Of a stretch of 64,000 bases of DNA, positions 27,533-36,298 are shown piece after piece. The stretch comes from Enterococcaceae bacterium OF42-14pH9A. GTDB lineage: Bacteria; Bacillota; Bacilli; Lactobacillales; Enterococcaceae. The translations under genes were made by a program, and so were the position numbers. How positions within the stretch are numbered: position 1 is the first letter of the stretch; each line of letters opens with the position of its first letter. Below the pieces are notes generated by a model. The model worked only from the letters and a program-made list of their open reading frames with translations. It was not told where the DNA came from and did no database searches. The stretch spans positions 1,063,338 through 1,127,337 of the forward strand of contig JAQEYU010000001.1 of assembly GCA_027692465.1 (NCBI GenBank), given 5' to 3'.

Positions 27533-30175
27533 TCACTCCGGATGATGCGGTTGGGCTGATTTGGAGACAGCTTCGAGCTTTTTGCGGCGTTTGCCATAGC
27601 CGAAATCCAATAAAACGAACAGGAGTGTACAACCGAAGAACAAGCTGACACCGGCTTTGAAGCCTTGCGGAGCATAGCTGAATTTGACTTCATGCTTGCC
27701 GGCCGGAATCTTGACGGAGACAAAGGCATCCTGGAAGGCTTGAACAGGCGCTGTTTGTCCGTCGATGGTCACGCTCCAGCCTTTTTCGTAAGGGATAGTG
27801 GTCACTAAAAGCTGCTCGTGAGCTGCCGTAACGGTGCCGGTGGCGTCGCTTTTGCCGACTTTCAGAGCCACGCCCTGTGTCTTCAGCTTGTCCATTGCCT
27901 GCTGGTAAGCGCCGGTGTCCAAAAAGAGGGCTTGTGGGTTTTGGAAGCTGATTTCGGAGGTGCCGTAAAAGCTGGCGGTGAAAGTGACGATTGTCTCTTT
28001 GTCGTAGTAGCCCAGATCGTAATATTGACCAGTGATATTGATCTGGCTTTTACGTTGGGTCCCGTTGACGTAGATGGTGGCACTGGAGCTCTTCAGTTGG
28101 CCGAAATCTTTCGGATACAAGCTGAGGTAAACCTGCTTGTGGGCCGGCACTGTGACTTCCCAAGTGACATCTTTGGCGACGTTGGGCTTTTCTTCTTTGA
28201 TGCTGGTATAGATGCCACTGTTGGTAACGACGGCATTGGCAGTTTCCTTCAAAACCAGCGGCTGGAAAGTGAAATACTGCAGCTCAAGTCCCGCCAAACC
28301 GTTCAAGAGATTTGTCTGGCAGGTGAGATTATCGTTTTCCGGCTGGACGACAGCAGCTGCAGCAGGGTCGGTCAGAATCCCCAGCGGCAGTGCATTGGCA
28401 TTTTCGTAGGACAGGTAGTTTTCTGTCTCGCCGTTTTGGGTAAAGCCGTATTTGCTGAGGGCTTCTTTGGTCAGGTTGTATTTGATTCCCAGCAGGCTGT
28501 CACCGATCAACGTGTTGTTGGCGTAGCGAATGTTCAGATTGGTGCCGCGGGAGCGAAAGCCCAGCTTGTTCAGGTAACCGGAGGAATGGCGATTACGGAT
28601 GGAGGAGAACATGCTGATGCCGCTGTAGCCGTAGTTCAAGCCGTCGTTTGAAGAGACCGCATCGAGATTTTCCAAGCGGAAAAAGCTGTCATTGGCGGCG
28701 GTGTTTTTGTCCACCAGCTTCTTGATCTCGGGATACGGCTCGGTGTAAAGACTGCGAGAAGCGTAATTCCAGTCCTGCAGGATGCCCCGTACCATGCCGC
28801 CGGTATTCACCGCTACTTCACCGCAGACTGCAACCAGCAGCAGGATGGTGAAGGTTTTTTGGCTGACTGCACCGATTTTTTGGCAGGTAAACAAGGCCAG
28901 GTATAACAATAAAAAGCAGAGGGTCAAAATGAAGGAAGAAAATTTCAGGTACTCGTAACTGCCGGCCGGACGCATCCCAAAAACCAGGCAAAAGGCTGCC
29001 GCCAAAAGCAGCAGTAACGCCGCAAAGAGCTGCCAGTCCTTGAGCTGCAGCTGTTCCCAACCGTAACCTGCCAGCATCACTACCAGGAAGGAAAAGAGAA
29101 AGGCGTAGCGGAACAAAAACATATTCGGCGCATGCATCCCGTGCCAGAACAGGTTCAACGGGGCCAGATAAAAACTGGTGATCAAGACTGCGAAGAGGAG
29201 GGCATACAGCAGTTTGTCCCACAAGCGGATCTTGCGACTGGCAAAGTAAAAAAGGCACAGAGCCAGTGGCAGCAGGCCGACATAAACAAAGGGGATGGAG
29301 CCGTACTTGGTGGTGTCGTAAACGCCGATCATATTTTTGACCAAAAGATCGAGGGGCGCCGTGGCTTCTGTTTTCAGCTTGGTAATGGGAGTCAACGTCT
29401 CACCGTTTGCGGCCAGATCCAGGACCGCCGGCAGGATCATGACCATAGCAGCACCGCCGGATAAAAGTGCTGTCGCCCCGTAAGGCAGTACATAGCGAAG
29501 ATTGCGCTTGGGGGCCATCAGGAAACGGATGATAAAATACAAGGCCGAAAAAATCGCAATCATAAAACCGGTGTAAAAGCTGGTGACAAACATCAGCAAG
29601 TAGCTGCAAAACAGCAGCCGCCCACTTTTTCCCGCCAGAATCCGATCGATCCCCCAGATGATCAGCGGCAGCCAGACGAAGGCATCCAGCCACATGATCA
29701 ACTCCGAGTGGGCAGTGACAAAGGACATCAGGCTGTAAAAGACTGCCAGGATCACATGGTAGGCTCGAGGCAGCTTAAAGGTGTGCTTTGCGTAAAACCA
29801 GAAAGCCAAACCCGCCGAGCCGATCTTGATCAGCGTCAGAAAGTAAAGAGCATCCGGCATCAGGCGGTTGGGAAAGAAGATTACCAACGGAGTGAACAAC
29901 CCGCCCAGGTAATAAGAGACCAAGGAGAGGTAGTTCAGTCCCAAAGAAGCGTTCCAAGTATAAAGTGCTCCCTGGCGACCCAACAGCATATTGCGGTAGC
30001 TGGCGTGAAAGTTGGAGAATTGGGAAAAGGCATCACTGGCCAGTACGCTGCGGGCGCTGCCGGGATAAATCCCGATGGTCAGATAGACCAGCGCCATGAG
30101 AGCGAAAGGAATAAAAAAGCTGGCCAGCAGATAGCGGCGGTTTTCTTTAATAAAACGTTGTTGTTTGGAGAACAT
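27533..30175 (-). CDS. yfhO: YfhO family membrane protein (glycosylation of cell-surface polymers)
   Basis: Large polytopic membrane protein of 880 residues. The N-terminal two thirds hold about a dozen hydrophobic spans with GT-C-like features: an early extracytoplasmic loop DAFSQFSNFHASYRNML and YTWNASLGLNYLSLVSYYLG. After about residue 560 comes a large extracytoplasmic beta-rich domain, one last span (GVSLFFGCTLLFVLLDFGY) and a basic cytoplasmic tail. B. subtilis YfhO acts in lipoteichoic acid glycosylation, so a similar role here is a family-based inference. The start MFSKQQRF at 30175 has AAAGGGTGA 5 nt upstream; the 50-codon longer frame lacks a ribosome binding site. Transcribed alone. 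Confidence 0.85.
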   Translation of the reverse strand: MFSKQQRFIKENRRYLLASFFIPFALMALVYLTIGIYPGSARSVLASDAFSQFSNFHASYRNMLLGRQGALYTWNASLGLNYLSLVSYYLGGLFTPLVIFFPNRLMPDALYFLTLIKIGSAGLAFWFYAKHTFKLPRAYHVILAVFYSLMSFVTAHSELIMWLDAFVWLPLIIWGIDRILAGKSGRLLFCSYLLMFVTSFYTGFMIAIFSALYFIIRFLMAPKRNLRYVLPYGATALLSGGAAMVMILPAVLDLAANGETLTPITKLKTEATAPLDLLVKNMIGVYDTTKYGSIPFVYVGLLPLALCLFYFASRKIRLWDKLLYALLFAVLITSFYLAPLNLFWHGMHAPNMFLFRYAFLFSFLVVMLAGYGWEQLQLKDWQLFAALLLLLAAAFCLVFGMRPAGSYEYLKFSSFILTLCFLLLYLALFTCQKIGAVSQKTFTILLLVAVCGEVAVNTGGMVRGILQDWNYASRSLYTEPYPEIKKLVDKNTAANDSFFRLENLDAVSSNDGLNYGYSGISMFSSIRNRHSSGYLNKLGFRSRGTNLNIRYANNTLIGDSLLGIKYNLTKEALSKYGFTQNGETENYLSYENANALPLGILTDPAAAAVVQPENDNLTCQTNLLNGLAGLELQYFTFQPLVLKETANAVVTNSGIYTSIKEEKPNVAKDVTWEVTVPAHKQVYLSLYPKDFGQLKSSSATIYVNGTQRKSQINITGQYYDLGYYDKETIVTFTASFYGTSEISFQNPQALFLDTGAYQQAMDKLKTQGVALKVGKSDATGTVTAAHEQLLVTTIPYEKGWSVTIDGQTAPVQAFQDAFVSVKIPAGKHEVKFSYAPQGFKAGVSLFFGCTLLFVLLDFGYGKRRKKLEAVSKSAQPHHPE

Positions 30176-30435
30176 GTCGTCACCCTTTGTGTAAGATTGC
30201 CGGCAGCAGTCACGTGGCAGTAAGCCGCTGTCGTAACGTCCGGATTCATTGTTCAGTGTACCATATCTAAAGAAGGATTTTGAAAAAACTGTCTGCACTC
30301 CGGCGCCAGCACGATTGTTTTTCAAAAAACATAAAACTATCTCTGACGATGGATTTATAAAGTATTTTAGTTATTTAATTTTTTGGAATCAGAAATATAT
30401 CTGGCAACTGTCTGTGTTTTAGATTAAAGAATGTC

Positions 30436-30553
30436 TTGACATTTAATTTTTGATGTTGTATTTTAAGAGTATAAAAAAACATATTAATTTTGCGCTGGCG
30501 AGGCGGCACATATACTGAAACTGTCGGGGACATTTAGTCTGCGGCAGTTTTTT
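30436..30553 (+). ncRNA. Candidate small RNA of about 85 nt
   Basis: TTGACA (30436-30441), 17-nt spacer and TATTTT (30459-30464) predict a start near 30471 on the plus strand, opposite to both neighbours. A hairpin with AAACTG/CAGTTT (outer) and GAC/GTC (inner) at 30518-30553 ends in six T. No reading frame with a ribosome binding site lies between. It could also be only a chance promoter plus a degenerate terminator. Confidence 0.35.
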
Positions 30554-30565
30554 CTTATCTGGGCA

Positions 30566-30598
30566 ACAAAAAAACCGCCTGCAGAGTGCAGACGGTTT
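30566..30598 (-). terminator. Terminator of rpmB
   Basis: On the minus strand AAACCG-T-CTGCA pairs with TGCAG-G-CGGTTT and is followed by a T-run (A-run 30566-30574 on the plus strand), 14 nt after the rpmB stop. Confidence 0.9.
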
Positions 30599-30611
30599 GA
30601 AGGTCGTAAGA

Positions 30612-30800
30612 TTAAACGCGCTCAACTTTTCCTGATTTCAAAGCACGAGCTGAAACCCAAACTTTCTTAGGTTTGCCATCGATCAATACGCGTACTTTTT
30701 GCAAGTTAGGTTTAACTGTGCGTTTTGTAGCGTTCAGCGCATGGGAGCGGTTGTTTCCGCTGGTTGTTTTACGTCCTGTAAAGTAACAAACTTTAGCCAT
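30612..30800 (-). CDS. rpmB: 50S ribosomal protein L28
   Basis: 62-residue 50S protein, [20 protein letters not shown] at the start and [11 protein letters not shown] at the end. The second position cysteine is present, but the later CxxC of zinc-binding L28 forms is absent, so it is a zinc-free type. AAAGGAGG precedes the ATG. It stands alone, divergent from the asp23-fakA operon, with its own promoter and terminator. Confidence 0.97.
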   Translation of the reverse strand: MAKVCYFTGRKTTSGNNRSHALNATKRTVKPNLQKVRVLIDGKPKKVWVSARALKSGKVERV

Positions 30801-30858
30801 GTTAATTGTTCCTCCTTTGCCTTGATGTCAGAGCGCATAATTTCGCTCATACCAAAAG

Positions 30859-30887
30859 AATTTACCACAATTCTCAAAGTTTTGCAA
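30859..30887 (-). promoter_or_regulatory. rpmB promoter
   Basis: Read on the minus strand: TTGCAA (30887-30882), 17-nt spacer, TAAATT (30864-30859), about 58 nt before the rpmB start. Confidence 0.8.
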
Positions 30888-30906
30888 GGGGATTTTCCGT
30901 GAAACA

Positions 30907-30935
30907 TTGACATTTACCGACAAACCATGTAAATT
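30907..30935 (+). promoter_or_regulatory. Promoter toward the asp23-like/fakA operon
   Basis: TTGACA (30907-30912), 17-nt spacer, TAAATT (30930-30935), back to back with the rpmB promoter. It leaves a leader of about 260 nt before 31201, with a small hairpin CCTTG/CAAGG near 30961-30975 and a second -10-like TAGAAT near 31009, so there may be two starts. Confidence 0.7.
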
Positions 30936-31200
30936 TAAGTCCGTCCTGTGACAGTTGCGGCCTTGAATAACAAGGGACGCGGCTTTTATTTAAGACATCC
31001 CTATGATAGAATACTATAGAAGAAACGGGCGCTTTTTCCTTTGATGACGGTCTTTTTGTGACTTTGTCATTTTCGAGGAACGAAAAGGCGCATTTTGCAG
31101 TAAATTGATTTTCAGGACACGTCCGGAAATTCCGTTGACGGTATTTTCAGACCCGCCTGAACAGGTACTGATCAGAATAATTTAGCAAGGGGGCTATTTC

Positions 31201-31563
31201 ATGGCTGTAAAAATCAAGACCCAGGCCGGGACCATCGAAATCACCAATGATGTGATCGCTACAGTGGTAGGCGGCGCGGCTACAGATGTTTTCGGGATCG
31301 TCGGCATGGCCAGTAAAAAGCAGATTAAAGACAATATCAATGAAATCCTGAAACGGGAAAACTACTCTCGCGGCGTAGTCGTACGACAAGAGGAAAACGG
31401 CATCGCAGTCGATGTCTACACGATCGTCAGCTACGGGACGAAGATCTCCGAGGTCTCTCGCAACGTGCAGGAAAAAGTAAAATACAACTTGGAAACAATG
31501 CTGGGCGTGACGGCTAATTCCGTCAATGTCTTTGTCCAAGGGGTACGTGTACTGCCTGACTAG
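31201..31563 (+). CDS. Asp23/Gls24 family envelope stress protein (YloU-like)
   Basis: Asp23/DUF322 protein of 120 residues: an N-terminal segment IKTQAGTIEITNDVIATVVG and the core AATDVFGIVGMASKKQIKDN, then VDVYTIVSYGTKISEVSRNV and NVFVQGVRVL. YloU-type proteins sit in front of fakA (yloV) throughout Firmicutes. The family is membrane-associated in staphylococci through partner proteins and linked to envelope homeostasis; the exact job is unknown. ATG behind AAGGGGG; fakA follows after 52 nt with a good ribosome binding site, so the two form an operon. Confidence 0.92.
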   Translation: MAVKIKTQAGTIEITNDVIATVVGGAATDVFGIVGMASKKQIKDNINEILKRENYSRGVVVRQEENGIAVDVYTIVSYGTKISEVSRNVQEKVKYNLETMLGVTANSVNVFVQGVRVLPD

Positions 31564-31615
31564 AGAGGCAGCGATCCGCCTGTTAGTGAGGCGGTGGATT
31601 TGAAGGAGGATTACT

Positions 31616-33304
31616 GTGAATCAAACGAATATCACTGCCGGCCAGTTTTCTGAAATGGTGCAGGCGGGCGCAAACCGCTTACAAGCAAATGCCGAGTATG
31701 TCAACTCGCTGAACGTTTTTCCGGTGCCGGACGGCGATACCGGGACCAATATGAATATGTCGATGCAATCCGGTGCCAAAGCGGTGTCTGATTCCCCTTC
31801 CGAAAAGGTGGGCGAATTGGCTCAAGTTCTGGCACGGGGTCTTTTGATGGGGGCGCGGGGAAATTCCGGCGTAATCCTGTCACAATTGTTCCGCGGCTTT
31901 TCCAAACAGGTCGTGACTTTTGATGAACTGAATGCGGCACAACTGGCACAAGCCTTTACCCACGGGGTAGAAACGGCCTATAAAGCTGTTATGAAGCCGG
32001 TCGAAGGGACCATTTTGACGGTCGCCCGGGTAGCGGCTGAATTCGGCGAGCGCAAAGCAGCCGAAACCGATGATGTCATCGACGTGATGAAAGCTGTCGT
32101 TAACGGCGGCAAGCGGGCATTAGCTAAAACACCGGATCTGCTGCCGGTCTTGAAGGAAGTCGGTGTGGTGGACAGCGGCGGTCAGGGACTGCTGTATGTC
32201 TATGAAGGCTTTTTGGCAGCGTTGACCGGTGAGTATCAGGCAGATGAAACCTTTGAGCCGACCCCGGCAGCCATGGATGAAATGGTGAATGCCGAACATC
32301 ACCGCAGCATCCAAGGTCAGCTGGCTACCGAAGATATCAAATTCGGTTATTGTACCGAGATCATGGTGAATATCGGCGAAGGGCCGACTGTGGACGATAC
32401 CTTCGATTATGAAACGTTCCGTAACTATCTGAATGAACTGGGGGATTCCCTGCTGGTGGTCAATGATGACGAGATTATCAAAGTCCATGTCCACACCGAA
32501 CATCCGGGAGAAGTCATGAACTACGGTCAGAAGTTCGGCTCACTGGTCAAGGTCAAGGTCGACAATATGCGCCTGCAGCATGAAACGATTTTGGAACATG
32601 ACCAACAGGTGGAAGCTTTTGCCGCTGATGCAGCACCGGCGCCACGGGTACCGTATGCTGTGATTGCAATCGCAGCCGGTGAAGGTGTGGGCCAGCTGTT
32701 CAAGAGCCTGGGAGCCAGCTACATCATCAACGGCGGTCAGACGATGAATCCGAGTACCGAGGATATTTTGAAGGCGATTGAAGAAGTCAATGCCGACAAA
32801 GTCATCCTTTTGCCGAACAATAAAAATATCTTTATGGCAGCAGATCAGGCAGCGGAAGTAGCTGAGATCCCGGTGGCTGTCGTACCGGCTAAGACGATTC
32901 CTCAAGGGATGACAGCGATGCTTTCCTTCAATGAACAGGCTGATTTGGAAACTAACAAAGAAGCCATGACAGAAGCGCTGGAAAGTGTTGTTTCCGGTTC
33001 GGTGACCCATGCCATCCGCAATACGTCCATCGACGGAATCGAGATCACAGAAGGCGACTTCATCGGTATGGTGGACAGCAAAATCGTCGTTTCCGAAAAA
33101 GATCGGGTACAGACTGCAGTGGACACGTTGAATAAGATGCTCAATGAAGAAACTGAAATTGTGACCATCATCTTCGGCGACGAAGCCAAAGAAAAAGAAG
33201 CGCAAGCCATCGCAGATCAGCTGACTGCAGCTCATCCGGATCTGGAAGTTGAGATCCATCAAGGGGATCAGCCGGTGTATCCGTATCTGTTTGCTGCTGA
33301 ATAA
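31616..33304 (+). CDS. fakA: Fatty acid kinase catalytic subunit FakA (DAK2/YloV family)
   Basis: Phosphorylates fatty acids bound to FakB, making acyl-phosphate for PlsX/PlsY. 562 residues: an N-terminal DhaL-like ATP-binding domain with NVFPVPDGDTGTNMNMSM (aspartates for Mg-ATP) and LLMGARGNSGVILSQLFRG, a central FakA domain (about 220-330; KFGYCTEIMVNIGEG, HVHTEHPGEV), and a C-terminal DegV-like domain with NGGQTMNPSTEDIL and VILLPNNKNI. Starts with GTG at 31616 behind AAGGAGG. No FakB gene lies in the window; plsX and acpP 3-4 kb downstream complete the pathway. Confidence 0.94.
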   Translation: MNQTNITAGQFSEMVQAGANRLQANAEYVNSLNVFPVPDGDTGTNMNMSMQSGAKAVSDSPSEKVGELAQVLARGLLMGARGNSGVILSQLFRGFSKQVVTFDELNAAQLAQAFTHGVETAYKAVMKPVEGTILTVARVAAEFGERKAAETDDVIDVMKAVVNGGKRALAKTPDLLPVLKEVGVVDSGGQGLLYVYEGFLAALTGEYQADETFEPTPAAMDEMVNAEHHRSIQGQLATEDIKFGYCTEIMVNIGEGPTVDDTFDYETFRNYLNELGDSLLVVNDDEIIKVHVHTEHPGEVMNYGQKFGSLVKVKVDNMRLQHETILEHDQQVEAFAADAAPAPRVPYAVIAIAAGEGVGQLFKSLGASYIINGGQTMNPSTEDILKAIEEVNADKVILLPNNKNIFMAADQAAEVAEIPVAVVPAKTIPQGMTAMLSFNEQADLETNKEAMTEALESVVSGSVTHAIRNTSIDGIEITEGDFIGMVDSKIVVSEKDRVQTAVDTLNKMLNEETEIVTIIFGDEAKEKEAQAIADQLTAAHPDLEVEIHQGDQPVYPYLFAAE

Positions 33305-34046
33305 GAATGATTCGGTCGGGCCTTTCAAGGTGTGTTGAAGACGCCTGGTATTTCATCTGGACAGGAATTAAAGTAATCGGTCGAGTGCCGAAAAGTTTCA
33401 GAAGGCTCTCCGATCTGATCCCCGGTGTACAGCCGCCGGCCGAAGCCAACGAGAAATTCCACTTGAAAGGCAGCGGAAATTTCTCATTGTCTTGAGCCTA
33501 TTGACTTCAAACTGACAGTAACGCCACTGATTTTTCAAATCAGCAGCGAACTGTCAGTAATTCACTCAAACGGTAAAATCTGTACGCCGGGGTCAGTCTC
33601 CGAGCCTTCTGAAACTTTTCTGGATGTATCCACTGAGAAGACGGAAGAGACAGCGCATGGCAATATCGTAGTGCACTTCAAGGGGGATGTGGAATTAGTC
33701 ACTGTTAGTTTGCGTAAGCGAACTTTACAGTGAGTTTGACACATTTAGGCGTAAAACTCAGCTTGCTGAGGTTGAAGCCGACCGTGCACCACGATGATTG
33801 GCATGCCGGCTGGCTCTGGAGTCTTTGGAAAAATTGTTTTGATTTCTGTCTGGATATAGCATTGGTCCGGACGGGAAATAATGCAAGCTTGTGGACCGCT
33901 GATAGTCTCCGTCACCAAAGGAGATTTTCAGCGGTTTTTTGGATAAAAGAAGCTGCAGCAGCTGCCATCGCCTTATCTGACGGCAACATACAGCTGATAG
34001 TGCTGACCAGGTATCTTGCAAAAGTGAATTTGACGGAGGTGACTAC
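33305..34046. repeat. Composite palindromic repeat region between fakA and recG
   Basis: 742 bp without a gene. Parts in order: a degenerate MITE-like end TGTGTTGAAGACGCC (33331-33345); repeat R1 inverted (33391-33430) and direct (33582-33620); a hairpin GAGAAATTCC/GGAAATTTCTC (33451-33484); a long palindrome ACTGACAGT/ACTGTCAGT with inner CTGATTT/AAATCAG (33511-33558); a palindrome TCACTGT/ACAGTGA (33699-33733); CTCAGC/GCTGAG (33758-33771); repeat R2 (33771-33865) shared with 58.83-58.92 kb; and the terminator at 33895-33940. Any recG promoter is hidden here. Confidence 0.7.
33895..33940 (+). terminator. Terminator upstream of recG
   Basis: ACCGCTGA pairs with TCAGCGGT, inner TCTCC pairs with GGAGA, followed by six T. 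It ends whatever is transcribed from the fakA side, so recG needs a start between 33940 and 34047 or read-through. Confidence 0.85.
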
Positions 34047-36080
34047 ATGAGCGGTTTGGAACAATCAGTCCAGTATTTAAAAGGGGTCGGAGAAAAACGG
34101 GCCCAGGACTTGGCTAGTTTAGGTATCGAGACAATCGGTGATCTGTTGGGCTATTATCCCTTTCGCTACGAAGATATCCAGGAACGAAGTATCGAAGAAA
34201 TCGGTGATCAGGAAAAAGTGACTTTAAAAGGGGTCGTCGTCTCGCCGCCAGTGGTCAACCGTTTTGGATATAAAAAATCAATGTTGAAATTTCGTATGAT
34301 GCAGGAACACGCGGTTTTCAACGTTTCTTTTTTCAACCAACCCTATTTGAAAGATAAAGTGGAATTGGGGGAAGAGTTGGCTGTCTATGGCAAGTGGGAC
34401 GCCAAGAAAAAGGCCATGACCGGAATGAAGATTCTGGGCAGCGGACAGCAGGGAGAGTTTGCGCCCATCTATCATGTCTCCCAAAAAGTGAAGCAAAAAA
34501 CACTAATCCCGTTGATCCGGCAAGCCTTCGAAGATTTCGGCGATGAGATCGAAGAAAATCTGCCCTTGTCTTTACAAGAAAAGTATCGGCTGTTGGATCG
34601 CCGGCAAGCGATGTATGCCATGCACTTTCCGGTAGATCCTGCGCAACATCACCAAGCCAAACGCCGGGTTGTTTTTGAGGAGTTTTTCTTGTTTCAGATG
34701 AAGCTTCAAGGCTTGAAACAGCAGGAAAAAGCGGCCGCCAATGGCTTAGCAATCTCCTACGACAATGAACGTTTGAAGGGTTTCATCGCCACGCTGCCCT
34801 TTGAATTGACGGCAGCGCAAAAGCGAGTAACCAATGAGATCTGCAGTGACATGAAAAGTCCTCAGCACATGCAGCGGCTTTTGCAGGGGGATGTAGGGAG
34901 CGGCAAAACCGTGGTAGCAGCCATCGTCTTGTTTGCAGCGGTGACAGCCGGTTTTCAAGGGGCACTGATGGTACCAACGGAGATCTTGGCACAGCAGCAC
35001 ATGGAAAGTTTGAATGGGTTGTTTGATCCTTTAGAAGTCCGGACGGCGTTGCTGACCGGGTCGACCAGTGCCAAGGAGCGAAAAGCTTTACTGGCGGAAC
35101 TTGCTGCCGGCGAAATCGACATTGTCGTGGGGACCCATGCATTGATCCAAGACGGTGTGGACTTTCGTAATCTGGGATTGGTGATTACCGATGAGCAGCA
35201 TCGTTTCGGCGTTAACCAGCGGCGGGTCCTGCGGGAAAAAGGCTGGCGACCTGACGTGCTCTTTATGACGGCGACCCCAATCCCCCGTACATTGGCGATT
35301 ACCGCCTATGGGGAAATGGATGTATCGGTTATTGATGAGCTGCCTGCCGGTCGAATTCCAATTGAAACTCGCTGGGTTCGCCCCAGCCAATTGGACAGTA
35401 TTTTGGACTGGAGTCGGCGAGAGTTGCAAGCCGGTCACCAGATGTATGTCATTTGCCCGTTGATTGAGGAGTCGGAGATGCTGGATGTCAAAAATGCCAC
35501 CGAGGTATATGAACACCTGCAGGCTTTTTTTGCTCCGGAAGGCTACGGGGTCGGCTTGCTGCATGGACGTATGAAAAACGGCGAGAAAGATGCCATTATG
35601 GAAGAATTCAAAGACGGTGGAACTCGGATTCTGGTTTCAACGACAGTAATCGAAGTCGGGGTCAACGTGCCGAATGCCACGGTGATGCTGATTATCGATG
35701 CCGACCGCTTCGGACTGGCCCAGCTCCACCAGTTGCGGGGGCGGGTCGGCCGCGGGGCGGATGCGTCTTATTGTATTCTGGTAGCTGATCCGAAAAACGA
35801 GTATGGTCAGGAGCGGATGAAAATCATGACAGAGACTAACAACGGCTTTTTACTGAGCGAAAAAGATCTGGAGCTGCGGGGGCCGGGAGAAGTATTCGGT
35901 TTCCGTCAGTCGGGGCTGCCTCAGTTTGTGGCGGGGGATCTGGTCGCCGACGCCAACATCTTGGAAGTCGCCCGAGAAGAAGCCGCAGCTGTCTGGCAGC
36001 TGGACAATTGGCAGCTGTTGCCGGCGTACCGAGGCTTAGCTAAAGCGGTGACGGCACCGGAGAAACAATTTTTTGATTAA
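34047..36080 (+). CDS. recG: ATP-dependent DNA helicase RecG
   Basis: Branch-migrating helicase that regresses stalled replication forks and processes Holliday junctions. 677 residues: N-terminal helices and the OB-fold wedge domain (about 60-150, FRYEDIQERS, VNRFGYKKSMLKFRM), then SF2 helicase motors with Walker A GDVGSGKT (281-288), DEQH (382-385), FMTATPIPRT, and the motif VI region QLRGRVGRGADASY; the C-terminal part has ELRGPGEVFGFRQSGLP, a RecG mark. ATG behind GGAGGTG. The TAA stop is formed by the first bases of MITE-like copy B. Gene order recG-plsX-acpP is as in other enterococci. Confidence 0.97.
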   Translation: MSGLEQSVQYLKGVGEKRAQDLASLGIETIGDLLGYYPFRYEDIQERSIEEIGDQEKVTLKGVVVSPPVVNRFGYKKSMLKFRMMQEHAVFNVSFFNQPYLKDKVELGEELAVYGKWDAKKKAMTGMKILGSGQQGEFAPIYHVSQKVKQKTLIPLIRQAFEDFGDEIEENLPLSLQEKYRLLDRRQAMYAMHFPVDPAQHHQAKRRVVFEEFFLFQMKLQGLKQQEKAAANGLAISYDNERLKGFIATLPFELTAAQKRVTNEICSDMKSPQHMQRLLQGDVGSGKTVVAAIVLFAAVTAGFQGALMVPTEILAQQHMESLNGLFDPLEVRTALLTGSTSAKERKALLAELAAGEIDIVVGTHALIQDGVDFRNLGLVITDEQHRFGVNQRRVLREKGWRPDVLFMTATPIPRTLAITAYGEMDVSVIDELPAGRIPIETRWVRPSQLDSILDWSRRELQAGHQMYVICPLIEESEMLDVKNATEVYEHLQAFFAPEGYGVGLLHGRMKNGEKDAIMEEFKDGGTRILVSTTVIEVGVNVPNATVMLIIDADRFGLAQLHQLRGRVGRGADASYCILVADPKNEYGQERMKIMTETNNGFLLSEKDLELRGPGEVFGFRQSGLPQFVAGDLVADANILEVAREEAAAVWQLDNWQLLPAYRGLAKAVTAPEKQFFD

Positions 36081-36242
36081 GGCGCGTCTAAAAACACCAG
36101 TGGCAGCTATTTTGATTCTTTTCACCGCAATCGGCGTCATAAAGGTGCAACTTTGCACCACATCAGCTGCGCTTTACTCCTTGATTTCGGCAAAAAGCCC
36201 GCAAAAATCTGGATTCCTCCGACGTTTTCAGACACACCCTAA
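36077..36242. repeat. MITE-like element, copy B (166 bp)
   Basis: Starts TTAAGGCGCGTCTAAAAAC and ends GTTTTCAGACACACCCTAA, inverted copies of each other with a few changes; TA at both outer ends could be a target duplication. The interior matches copy A throughout and has a small inner stem GGTGCAA/TTGCACC. It begins at the recG stop codon and ends 7 nt before the terminator. Confidence 0.85.
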
Positions 36243-36248
36243 ATTTGG

Positions 36249-36298
36249 AAAAGCCGGCCTGTCAGCGGGGAGTTATTCCCAAAGGCAGACCGGCTTTT
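36249..36298 (+). terminator. Terminator after recG
   Basis: AAAAGCCGG (36249-36257) pairs with CCGGCTTTT (36290-36298), with CTGT/GGCAG continuing inward. It follows element copy B directly. Confidence 0.78.

Larger units (their letters stand above)
30176..30611. other. Intergenic region between yfhO and rpmB with a possible small RNA
   Basis: About 435 bp, A/T-rich in the middle. It contains a plus-strand promoter-like pair and a terminator-like hairpin (30436-30553, listed separately) and, at its right end, the rpmB terminator. The yfhO promoter must lie here on the minus strand but has no clear boxes. Confidence 0.5.

Noticed and set aside
30176..30325. 50-codon N-terminal extension of YfhO
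   Set aside because: Low-complexity, no ribosome binding site; the ATG at 30175 has AAAGGGTGA and starts a normal membrane-protein N terminus.
31080..31160. Another MITE-like end (TATTTTCAGACCCGCC) upstream of the asp23-like gene
   Set aside because: Only one end-like stretch of about 15 bp with mismatches and no partner in inverted orientation; not enough to call a copy.
33885..33940. T-box-like sequence (GTGGACCGCT followed by a terminator) upstream of recG
   Set aside because: It resembles the T-box TGGNACCGCG, but one base is missing, no Stem I with specifier loop is seen upstream, and recG is not a T-box gene; the upstream part is repeat R2.
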